Source of the DNA: an uncultured Psychrobacter sp.
GTDB lineage: Bacteria > Pseudomonadota > Gammaproteobacteria > Pseudomonadales > Moraxellaceae
Reading direction: 5' to 3'
NCBI RefSeq assembly: GCF_947488565.1
Contig: NZ_CANKZC010000003.1
Coordinates: forward strand, 124,001-188,000
Length of the DNA: 64,000 bases
Shown: positions 52,993 through 61,217 of the stretch, piece after piece
How the letters are laid out: the number at the start of each line of letters is the position of its first letter
How positions within the stretch are numbered: the stretch's first letter is position 1
Position numbers and translations under genes: made by a program
Notes under the pieces: model-generated
What the model was told of the DNA's origin: nothing
The model's database searches: none
Seen by the model: only the letters and a program-made list of their open reading frames with translations

Positions 52993-55518
52993 ATGTCAGA
53001 CACTATTGAAAAAAATATTGAAAATCCAAACAAAGCCGAGGTGTGGTTAAGTCGTAGCAACCCACATCATAGAGCCACAGGTTTGATACCAAACTTTCAA
53101 GAGATGGTAAACCATCAGTTTTACAAAAATGAAAATACCATAGACGAGCTCAACCTACAAAATAACTATAGAACAGACGGCGCAGGTTTACTGATAGAGG
53201 TTACTTGTAAGCATTTACAACAAAATCATAAACAAATTCAAGAAAATATCCAGACTCTGAATCAAGATAAGAATGCCATTATAAAAAGTTGGCAGAAGAC
53301 CTCTACGCCAAAAAAACTATGGCAAGAATGGTTGAGCTACAGTACAGATAGTAGTAAACGACTTTTACAAACAGTCGATGTACTTAAAGAGCGTGGTGAT
53401 ATTTTTCTTGAGCATGAGCTGGCTGGCTGTCCGCCAGTCTTAGATTATGACTATCAAGTAATCATGGATGCAACCAAGTTTGAACGCCCATGCAATTACG
53501 TCTTGCTAAGAATAGAACCACCTAAAGGGATTGTCACCAATGATGATGAGCGCCCTTATATCGTGATTGACCCCAGAGCTGGCCATGGTGCAGGTATTGG
53601 TGGCTTTAAGCATGAGAGTCAAGTCGGTGTTGCCCTTAGCCAAGGCCATCCTGTGTATTTTGTGGCATTTAAGCGTCTTCCTGAGCCGACGCAAACCATT
53701 GCCGATATTACTTATGCTGAAGGAAAGTTTGTCCGTGAAGTAGAAAAAAGACATCCCCATGCACAATCACCAGTAATCATTGGTAACTGTCAAGGTGGGT
53801 GGGCGGCGCTTATTTTGGCTGCAACCAATCAAGATATCAAAGGGCCTATCGTCTTAAATGGTGCGCCTATCTCAGCTTGGAGCGGAGAGGTTGGGGTCAA
53901 CCCGATGCGTTACAAAGCAGGCGTCAATGGTGGTACTTGGCTATCTATGCTTAGTGCTGACATAAATAATGGCGTATTCGATGGGGCAGCACTGGTTGAT
54001 AATTTTGAAAAAATGACCCCTTATCGTAACTATGTCGGAAAATATTACGATCTGTACAAGAACCCAGAAGCTAATCGTCAGCGCTTTCTTGACTTTGAGC
54101 GTTGGTGGGGTGGTTTCTTTTTAATGAATGACAAAGAAATTCAGTGGATTGTAGAAAACATCTTTGTTGGCAATCGTCTTGCTCGCAATACCGCGCAGTT
54201 AGAGAAAGGGACAAATATCGATCTGCGTAATGTCAAAGCACCTATTATCGCTTTTGCTTCACATGGTGATGATATTACCCCGCCTCCTCAAGCATTATCA
54301 TGGATTCTAGATGCTTATAGTGATGAGCGAGATGTTGAGGTTTGCGGTCAACGTATTATCTATATGATTCATGAGCAAGTAGGCCATCTAGGTATCTTTG
54401 TCAGCTCCAAAATTGCCAATCATGAGCATACAGGTATAGCCTCAATCATGGATATGATTGAAGTTTTACCACCAGGATTGTATGAGTTGCACATTGATCA
54501 TATTGAGGGCTCGGGGCAAGAAAAAACGTTTACCGTTGATCTAAAACGTCGTACTTTTAAAGATTTAAATCAAGCGCTAGGAGACGACCGAACCGATGAA
54601 GAATTATTCAAAGCGGTACACCGCTACTCGATGACTCAAACTCAAGCTTATGAACATAACTTGCGTCCACTAGTAAAAGCTATGAGCAATGAGACTTCCG
54701 CTCAATTTCTTCGTACTATGCATCCATTGAGACTTCAAAGAAGCATGTGGAGTAGCAAAAATCCACTAGCTGTAGCTGCTTGTCATTTGAATAAAACAAT
54801 GACTAGTACAATTGATAATTATGAAAGTGCAGACTTCGTCCCTACACAAAAAACGCAAAAATTGCCTAATCCTTCTAATGCTTATGCCAGAGTCAAACTG
54901 CCAGCCATTGAATCTATGCAGCAAGATAATCTTTTCTTGCAAGTCGAAAAAATGTTTATGGATAGTGTCAGAGTGACGCTGGACTTTTGGCGAGATTGGC
55001 AGGGTAGATATACAGAGAGTATGTTCTTTGGGATTTGGTCAATGCCTTGGTTTCGTGAATATGGAGAATCAGTAGGCTCACGTCGTCTGTTGAATAAAGA
55101 CGAACTGCATGAATTGCCAAAGGTAGAAGAGGCACTGACCAAAATCTCTGAAGGCAGTTTTAATGAAGCTGTCGTGCGTATGATGATTTTGTGTAATATA
55201 GTTGCTGATGACAATATAGACCGTGACCAGCTGATGCGTTTGACTGAAGTGCTGACTGAACAAGAACCATTTAGTCAACTTTTGAATACTGAATTGGCAG
55301 CCATGATACATACTCAGACGCTTATCGTTCGTTTTGCTGAAGATGACTCTATTAAATCTTTGAGCACACTTATCGAAACCAAGTCAGAACGTATCAAAGC
55401 ATTCAAACTGGTTTATTATGTGGTTGGCGATAAATCAGAAGATAGGAATTATAGGACGCTATCGATGATGAATGATATCAAAGCTACATTGGGTTTAGCT
55501 GATACTGATATTAAATAG
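52993..55518 (+). CDS. DUF3141 alpha/beta-hydrolase with PhaC-like triad
   Basis: This 841-residue protein belongs to the DUF3141 family as I recognise it. The alpha/beta-hydrolase core has Cys266 in IGNCQGGWAALIL (the GxCxG lipase box of PHA synthases, not Ser), acidic Asp426/Asp427 in ASHGDDITPPPQA, and His465 in EQVGHLGIF. The C-terminal 350 residues are helical and include a second region with Trp-rich MFFGIWSMPWFREYGES. It follows phaC by 96 bases, so it may handle PHA or its thioesters, but no activity is established that I know of. Start 52993 is the first ATG; an upstream TTG is less likely. Confidence 0.82.
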   Translation: MSDTIEKNIENPNKAEVWLSRSNPHHRATGLIPNFQEMVNHQFYKNENTIDELNLQNNYRTDGAGLLIEVTCKHLQQNHKQIQENIQTLNQDKNAIIKSWQKTSTPKKLWQEWLSYSTDSSKRLLQTVDVLKERGDIFLEHELAGCPPVLDYDYQVIMDATKFERPCNYVLLRIEPPKGIVTNDDERPYIVIDPRAGHGAGIGGFKHESQVGVALSQGHPVYFVAFKRLPEPTQTIADITYAEGKFVREVEKRHPHAQSPVIIGNCQGGWAALILAATNQDIKGPIVLNGAPISAWSGEVGVNPMRYKAGVNGGTWLSMLSADINNGVFDGAALVDNFEKMTPYRNYVGKYYDLYKNPEANRQRFLDFERWWGGFFLMNDKEIQWIVENIFVGNRLARNTAQLEKGTNIDLRNVKAPIIAFASHGDDITPPPQALSWILDAYSDERDVEVCGQRIIYMIHEQVGHLGIFVSSKIANHEHTGIASIMDMIEVLPPGLYELHIDHIEGSGQEKTFTVDLKRRTFKDLNQALGDDRTDEELFKAVHRYSMTQTQAYEHNLRPLVKAMSNETSAQFLRTMHPLRLQRSMWSSKNPLAVAACHLNKTMTSTIDNYESADFVPTQKTQKLPNPSNAYARVKLPAIESMQQDNLFLQVEKMFMDSVRVTLDFWRDWQGRYTESMFFGIWSMPWFREYGESVGSRRLLNKDELHELPKVEEALTKISEGSFNEAVVRMMILCNIVADDNIDRDQLMRLTEVLTEQEPFSQLLNTELAAMIHTQTLIVRFAEDDSIKSLSTLIETKSERIKAFKLVYYVVGDKSEDRNYRTLSMMNDIKATLGLADTDIK

Positions 55519-55539
55519 TAGTTTTCACAAATGCGAAAA

Positions 55540-55570
55540 CCTCAAGTATTGGTTTACTTGGGGTTTTTTT
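55540..55570 (+). terminator. Rho-independent terminator after DUF3141 gene
   Basis: AACCTCAAGTA and TACTTGGGGTT form a stem followed by seven T, closely resembling the terminator at 40179. Confidence 0.88.
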
Positions 55571-55727
55571 GTCTGATGACTTGTTGAGCATAGCGCATGG
55601 TTAAATAAATATTTTTGCAGCTCGAGACTATGCTGTTAATATTAGCTAAATAACCACTTTGTATAACGGTTACCAGTGGATAAGGCTTAGCATTATCCAT
55701 CATTTTCTATCATAAAATGGACAAGAC

Positions 55728-56729
55728 ATGGAATATAACCATATACTTAGACAGTCGTTAGGATTTTTCCCAACACCACTAATTGAGCTCACTAGATTAA
55801 GCAAAGAGCTTGCTGGCCCTAAAATCTTTATGAAAAGAGATGACAATACGGGGCTGGCATTGGGTGGTAACAAAACCCGTAAGCTTGAATTTATCATCGG
55901 TGATGCGCTGGCCAAAGGCGCTGATACCATCATGACGGCGGGTGCTGCGCAATCCAATCATTGTCGCCAAACGGCAGCTGCTGCGGCAAGCTTGGGTCTT
56001 GAATGTCATTTAGTATTAGGCGGAGAGGAGCCTGAGCAAGTCAGTGGCAATCTGTTATTGGATAAAATATTTGGTTGTCATATTCATTGGGCAGGAGTCA
56101 ACCGCAAAGGTGAAGATATTCCTCAAATCGTTGAGCAATTAACCAAAGCGGGTAAAAACGTTTATGTGGTGCCTTATGGTGGCTCAAGCGAGCTCGGTGC
56201 TCTAGCATTTGTAGAAGCTTTTAAAGAGCTAGAGTTGCAGCGTGAGAGCATCAACGAGACATTCACTCATATCGTCTTTGCCTCCAGCTCTGGTGGCACA
56301 CAAGCAGGCTTAATGCTTGGGAACAAGATTTTCAACTCGCCTTATCAGATAGTAGGCATCAACATTGATAAGGGCGAAACCGATAAAGTACCGTTTGATC
56401 AATATACTGTCGCACTTGCTAACAGTACAGCAAAACTTATTAATACAGATTATAAGTTTTCAGAGTCCGATTTGATGCTTAATTCTGATTATGTTGGCGA
56501 GGGTTATGGTGTGGTTGGCAAACTCGAAAATGAAGCCATTGAGATGATGGCGCAAACAGAAGGAATATTGTTAGATCCGGTCTATACGGGCCGTGCGATG
56601 GGTGGTCTCATAGACATGATTCGTACGGGTCAAATCAAGAAGACTGATCGTGTTTTGTTTTGGCACACGGGCGGTGCGCCTGCTTTATTTGCCTACTCAA
56701 GTGATTTGGATGTCACTCAAAAACGCTAA
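55728..56729 (+). CDS. D-cysteine desulfhydrase family PLP enzyme
   Basis: The 333-residue fold-type II PLP enzyme resembles D-cysteine desulfhydrase (DcyD), ACC deaminase and L-cysteate sulfo-lyase. The PLP Lys is in LALGGNKTRKLEF near residue 50, followed by TAGAAQSNHCRQTAAAAA, PYGGSSELGALAF, ASSSGGTQAGL and FWHTGGAPALF. D-cysteine cleavage to pyruvate, sulfide and ammonia is the default guess. The choice among these activities cannot be made from sequence alone. A cystine transporter gene lies 1.7 kb away, which is in keeping with a sulfur-related role. Confidence 0.85.
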   Translation: MEYNHILRQSLGFFPTPLIELTRLSKELAGPKIFMKRDDNTGLALGGNKTRKLEFIIGDALAKGADTIMTAGAAQSNHCRQTAAAAASLGLECHLVLGGEEPEQVSGNLLLDKIFGCHIHWAGVNRKGEDIPQIVEQLTKAGKNVYVVPYGGSSELGALAFVEAFKELELQRESINETFTHIVFASSSGGTQAGLMLGNKIFNSPYQIVGINIDKGETDKVPFDQYTVALANSTAKLINTDYKFSESDLMLNSDYVGEGYGVVGKLENEAIEMMAQTEGILLDPVYTGRAMGGLIDMIRTGQIKKTDRVLFWHTGGAPALFAYSSDLDVTQKR

Positions 56730-56756
56730 CAAAACTACATTTAAAATATTTAAAAG

Positions 56757-56807
56757 AAGAGGCTGTTCTAGACTATTATAAAATCTTGAACAACCTCTTT
56801 TTTATGC
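56757..56807 (+). terminator. Rho-independent terminator after the desulfhydrase gene
   Basis: AAGAGG-C-TGTTC and GAACA-A-CCTCTT pair across an approximately 24-base loop, followed by TTTTT. Confidence 0.65.
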
Positions 56808-56832
56808 GAAAGCTTATCTATTTACTATAATC

Positions 56833-56854
56833 GATACTAAATAAAATGGATACG
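56833..56854 (+). repeat. 22-base repeat GATACTAAATAAAAT-type, copy 2
   Basis: Same repeat as at 40991-41012 (20 of 22 identical). Lies 17 bases left of a 65-base inverted-repeat element. Confidence 0.6.
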
Positions 56855-56871
56855 TTATTTAATAACGTAAA

Positions 56872-56936
56872 ACTGGTATGAATTTTACTTACTTGCTGTA
56901 GCTAGCAGACAGATGCTGCAAAAAATTCATACCAGT
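56872..56936. repeat. 65-base inverted-repeat element, copy 2 (MITE-like)
   Basis: Perfect 15-bp terminal inverted repeats, ACTGGTATGAATTTT (56872-56886) and AAAATTCATACCAGT (56922-56936), around a core with further imperfect pairing. Related to the element at 41188-41253. Confidence 0.7.
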
Positions 56937-56968
56937 CGCCCTGTATCTTGTTATCATCGTTTGTCTAT

Positions 56969-57949
56969 TTACGATAATTGCTCGCGGTTATGCGGCGTAT
57001 TAAAGTCAAGATAAGGACCGATAGGTACGATACCAGTTGGGTTGATGTTGGCATGACTGGTGTAATAATGGACCTTAATATGATCCATATTGACGGTCTC
57101 GGCTATACCTGGTACTTGGTATAAATCTCGCAGGTAACCCCAAAGGTTAGGGTAATCAACGATACGGCGCAGATTACATTTAAAATGACCCACGTAAACG
57201 GCATCAAAACGCACAAGTGTGGTAAATAGCCGCCAATCGGCCTCGGTAATGGTATTACCGACCAGATAGCGCTGATTCTCTAAGCGCTTTTCTAACACAT
57301 CTAACGCATCAAATAGCGCATTCACAGCTTCTTCGTAAGCTGCTTGGGTCGTTGCAAAGCCGGATTTATAAACCCCGTTATTAACAGCAGAATATACAAA
57401 TGTATTAATCTCATCGATCTCCGCTAATAGCTCTGACGGTATAAAATCGCCTGGTAGCGCACCAACCTCATCAAAGGCTGAATTGAACATACGAATGATT
57501 TCAGATGACTCATTGCTAACGATAGTGTTGGTTTTTTTGTCCCATAAAATAGGGACAGTGACGCGTCCTGTATAATCTGATTTTGCTCTAGTGTATATCT
57601 CATAAGCGTAGTTAGCGTGCGAGATAGGGTCAGCAATTACTCCAGCACCTTCTGCAAACGTCCAGCCGTGATCGCCCATGTAAGGATTAACGATTGATAG
57701 CGAAATCATATCTTCCAAACCTTTAAGCTTACGATAAATAATCGTACGATGTGCCCAAGGACAAGCTAAAGATACATATAAATGATAGCGATTAGGCTCA
57801 GCCTTAAAACCGCCTGTGCCTGTCGGCCCTACGCTACCGTCTTTGGTGACCCAGTTTCTAAAGCCTGACTCTTCGCGTTTAAAATGGCCGCCACTGGCAT
57901 CGGTATCATACCATTGGTCCTGCCATTTGCCATCGATTAATAAGCCCAT
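56969..57949 (-). CDS. Glutathionyl-hydroquinone reductase (xi-class GST)
   Basis: These enzymes, such as YqjG and PcpF, remove glutathione from glutathionyl-hydroquinones. The catalytic Cys is in LACPWAHRTIIYRKLKG near residue 59, and NPYMGDHGWTF, NESSEIIRMFN and the C-terminal YPNLWGYLRDLYQ region are typical. Length 326 matches the family. TAGGAG precedes the start. It is of interest that tyrosinases in this same window would generate quinones, the precursors of this enzyme's substrates; that link is inference only. Confidence 0.92.
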   Translation of the reverse strand: MGLLIDGKWQDQWYDTDASGGHFKREESGFRNWVTKDGSVGPTGTGGFKAEPNRYHLYVSLACPWAHRTIIYRKLKGLEDMISLSIVNPYMGDHGWTFAEGAGVIADPISHANYAYEIYTRAKSDYTGRVTVPILWDKKTNTIVSNESSEIIRMFNSAFDEVGALPGDFIPSELLAEIDEINTFVYSAVNNGVYKSGFATTQAAYEEAVNALFDALDVLEKRLENQRYLVGNTITEADWRLFTTLVRFDAVYVGHFKCNLRRIVDYPNLWGYLRDLYQVPGIAETVNMDHIKVHYYTSHANINPTGIVPIGPYLDFNTPHNREQLS

Positions 57950-58394
57950 ACCGATCTCCTATCTATGCTGGTTTTAGTATTGATTGTCTATGTAAATTCG
58001 AATAAAAAACAACTATAAATAGGATTGATAAAAACAGATTGGTATTAATTTTTTTTGAAAAACTAGCGTAAAAAGGCGCTATCTTCTTGTTGTGATTTTA
58101 TAGTTATAGTAAAGCGTTTATCTTGTTTTTGATCAATCCTACCGTTATTTGATGATAACAGTTTATTCATTAATTATAGGTAGATAAACAGCAATAATCA
58201 CAAATGAAAGTTCTTATTTAAAGAACAATGATGAATCAGGTTAGGGTATATTGAGAATTAACGACAAACCAGCCGTAAAAGATAGCGAAGCAGTAAGCTT
58301 TTAGTGTTTACCCCAAAAGTTACCGTTCGCTATGTCTTGTACAATGCTTATTATTGAAACTTGGACAGTACCAAAATCCAGTCAGTGTTACTAT
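57950..58394. other. Intergenic region between hydroquinone reductase and tcyP-like genes
   Basis: AT-rich, with no gene found. Its left part must hold the promoter of the reductase gene (minus strand); its right part has the hairpin described at 58282. Confidence 0.5.
58282..58333 (-). terminator. Long nested hairpin, likely terminator of the tcyP-like gene
   Basis: ATAGCGAA pairs with TTCGCTAT, and inside it GTAAGCTTTT pairs with AAAAGTTAC (one bulge). On the minus strand it is followed by CTTTTA, 62 bases after the symporter stop codon. Confidence 0.55.
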
Positions 58395-59765
58395 TTAGCT
58401 GTGACTTACTTGAGTATCATAATCAATTAGCCGCTCTGGTTCAGACGACTCACTAAGAATACGATTGCCAACGACACCAGAAGTGATTGAGCCACTAACA
58501 TTGACTAAAGTACGCATCATATCGATTAATGGTTCAATAGATATCAACAAACCAGCGAGCTCTAGCGGCATCCCCAAGGTTGATAACACGATAATGGCTG
58601 CAAATGTCGCTCCGCCACCAACCCCTGCAACACCAAATGAGGCAATCATAGAGACGCCAATGACGGAAGCTATAAATCCTATCGACCAAGGATTGAGCCC
58701 CATAGTCGGTGCAATCATCACAGCCAGCATGGCAGGATAAACGCCAGCACAACCATTTTGACCAATGGTCGCGCCAAACGATGCTGAAAAATTCGCAATG
58801 GGCTTAGCAACACCAAGCTTATTAATTTGCACATCAATGTTTAGAGGAATAGACGCTGCTGAGCTACGTGAGGTAAAAGCGAATGTGAGTACAGGCGCAA
58901 TTTTTTTGAAGTGTTTGATGGGTGAGCGCCCGGTTAATAAAATGATAAGTGCATGCATTATCAATACAATGAATAGGGCAACGTAGGAGGCAAGGAGGAA
59001 TTTAGCTAATTGCCAAACTGCACTGGCATCAGTAGTGACAATGACTTTAATCATTAAGGCAAAAACGCCATAAGGAGTCAAACGGATAATAAAACGTACC
59101 AGTGCCATCACCCAACTTTGCAATATGTCGATACCGCGAATGATTACCGCACCTTTTTCAGGTTCTTTTGCATTAACCGTTAAAGCGGCTATTCCTAATA
59201 AACTGGCAATAACCACAGCAGATATCATCGAAGTGCTTTGTAAACCTGCAAATGTCGCGCCGATACTAGTGGGAATGAAGCTTAAAATTAACCCTGGAAT
59301 GGTCAAATCGGAGACTTGAGTACTGCTCTCAACCATGCTTTGTCCACGTGCAATTTCTGCTTGACCTGCAACAATAGAGCTGGCATCAAGAGTAAATAAA
59401 TTGGCAATAATCGCGCCGTCTAAAGCAGCAAACCCTGTCGTAACTAGCAAGGTGCCGATAATCCAAAAGCTCATAGAGCCAATCATAGACGCTTTTTCTA
59501 AACGTGCGATGGCGGCTAAGATTGAAATGAATACCAAGGGCATTGCAATCATTTTTAGCAAATTGACATAGCCATTTCCGACAATGTTTACCCAGGGTAA
59601 AAAATTGGTGGTATCGATATTAAGCGCTGAAAGCGCCAAACCAAAACCTACGCCGACAAATAAACCTAGGAAGACACTACGACTTAATGAATCACTCTGA
59701 CGGTGATAACGCCACAAGCCATATAGTAATGCGACAAAAACAGCCACTAGTAACAATAACTGCAT
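58395..59765 (-). CDS. tcyP: L-cystine symporter, TcyP/YdjN-like (DAACS family)
   Basis: This 456-residue dicarboxylate/amino acid:cation symporter is close to E. coli TcyP. It shares FLPWVNIVGNGYVNLLKMIAMPLVF-like early helices, the PVLTFAFTSRSSAASIPLNID and SFGATIGQNGCAGVYPAMLAVM core, and the AGVAGVGGGATFAA segment, as I recall them from TcyP. About eight to nine membrane segments and two re-entrant loops are expected. The start has AGGAG. It probably imports cystine, in keeping with the D-cysteine desulfhydrase family gene nearby. Confidence 0.9.
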   Translation of the reverse strand: MQLLLLVAVFVALLYGLWRYHRQSDSLSRSVFLGLFVGVGFGLALSALNIDTTNFLPWVNIVGNGYVNLLKMIAMPLVFISILAAIARLEKASMIGSMSFWIIGTLLVTTGFAALDGAIIANLFTLDASSIVAGQAEIARGQSMVESSTQVSDLTIPGLILSFIPTSIGATFAGLQSTSMISAVVIASLLGIAALTVNAKEPEKGAVIIRGIDILQSWVMALVRFIIRLTPYGVFALMIKVIVTTDASAVWQLAKFLLASYVALFIVLIMHALIILLTGRSPIKHFKKIAPVLTFAFTSRSSAASIPLNIDVQINKLGVAKPIANFSASFGATIGQNGCAGVYPAMLAVMIAPTMGLNPWSIGFIASVIGVSMIASFGVAGVGGGATFAAIIVLSTLGMPLELAGLLISIEPLIDMMRTLVNVSGSITSGVVGNRILSESSEPERLIDYDTQVSHS

Positions 59766-60033
59766 TACAAACTCCTAAGAAATCAAAAAATGAATAACAA
59801 AGAAGTGATTATCCTGATTTTGGGCATAAGGTCTAACATCAAGTCATCATGTATTTATTCCATTTAGGAATAAAGGGTAGGGCTAATTGGACTCTTAAAA
59901 AAACTTATTTATTAGTCGTGCATATCGATAAGTAAAACTGCCGATAAACAATCGTATCAATAATGGAAGTCAGACTTTCTTCATTAAGAGCACAAGCTTG
60001 TAGGTGGTATTAGTACGAGTACGCTAGTATGAC

Positions 60034-61065
60034 TTAATTAGCATTCGCTCCGTGCTCATAGGGCTTGGTCTCATTAAAAGGTGTATCTTTGGGTGAGAAG
60101 CCAAAGTGTTGTTTGTAGATACGTGAAAAGTAACTTTGATCGGTAAAACCTACTTGATAAGCAACCTCAGCAACAGAGCTATAATTGGCTTTGGTTAAGA
60201 GTTTGTTTGCAGCCAGTAATCTGGTCAGTTTGACCCACTCTGAAAACGAGTAAGGTAGATTTTGAAACAACAGATAAATATAACGCTCAGAGATATGACA
60301 AGATTGTGAGACCAGTTTAGGAGAAATCTGAGGATTGGCTAAGTTAAAATGTATGAAGTCTTCGATCCGTTGTAGATGTGCAGCTTTGATCGTTGAGTTT
60401 TGACTATCTGCTAGAGATAGGGTAGGTCGATGTAGAGTATGTATGATTAAGTCTAACAGTTGTTGCTCAAGAAACTGAGACTCTGTAGAGGATAAGGTGA
60501 AGTTAGTAGCAAGGTGCAGAGCATGATTGATTTGATGATTAAGCAGTCGCCCTGAGCCTTGTTCAGTAGTAATGGCCTGAGCAAAATACTGCTCTATTAA
60601 ACGCTGATGGTTTTCTAGTCTGGCTATCGGCACTTTTAAGACTTGTAGCTTTACCGTTTCGGTATGATAAAATTGATAAGGTTGATGAGACAGCTCAATA
60701 AAGAACTGACCAGGGTGACAAGTTAATTGCCGTTTTTGCTGTTCAAAGCACACTGAGCCATTCAATGGAAACGTGAGCAGAATACTATCGCAAGCTCTGG
60801 ATACATCCTGTCCACTACGCTGATAATGGACAGAATCAGCGATATAGCCTGAAATACCCATTTGAGCTAAGCTAGCCTGTTGAAGTTGACCTGTGAACTG
60901 ATTAGGGTTTTTAACTTGTACCTTTAAGTCAAAATAGGTATCACTAATCGCGTTTTGCCAGCTATCAGCATTTAGTAAAGGCTTGACTGGTTTTTGAGTG
61001 CTACTGGTGTTATCTATATGCTCATAGAGTTTTTTGCTTATGCCTTGACTATGTTCCATTTGCAT
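60034..61065 (-). CDS. AraC-family transcriptional regulator
   Basis: A 343-residue regulator: an N-terminal sensor region of the AraC-binding-like type (about residues 40-215) and a C-terminal pair of helix-turn-helix motifs (about 235-325; RIEDFIHFNLANPQISPK, then EVAYQVGFTDQSYFSRIYKQHFGFSP). The ligand is unknown. It lies between the cystine transporter gene and the hydantoinase genes on the same strand, so it might control either. ATG 61065 and 61059 are both possible starts; AAGGA precedes them. Confidence 0.88.
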   Translation of the reverse strand: MQMEHSQGISKKLYEHIDNTSSTQKPVKPLLNADSWQNAISDTYFDLKVQVKNPNQFTGQLQQASLAQMGISGYIADSVHYQRSGQDVSRACDSILLTFPLNGSVCFEQQKRQLTCHPGQFFIELSHQPYQFYHTETVKLQVLKVPIARLENHQRLIEQYFAQAITTEQGSGRLLNHQINHALHLATNFTLSSTESQFLEQQLLDLIIHTLHRPTLSLADSQNSTIKAAHLQRIEDFIHFNLANPQISPKLVSQSCHISERYIYLLFQNLPYSFSEWVKLTRLLAANKLLTKANYSSVAEVAYQVGFTDQSYFSRIYKQHFGFSPKDTPFNETKPYEHGANAN

Positions 61066-61217
61066 TCATCCTTAAATGCTAGGTAATAAGTTTACAGCTC
61101 TTTATTCTCTCCACTTAGTTTTCAGAGTTATCTTAACAAAAACGATAAATACCCTTCTCCCATAAAGAGAGAAAGGCGAAGGTTTAACTAATACCTATAA
61201 AACGTATTATATTCACA

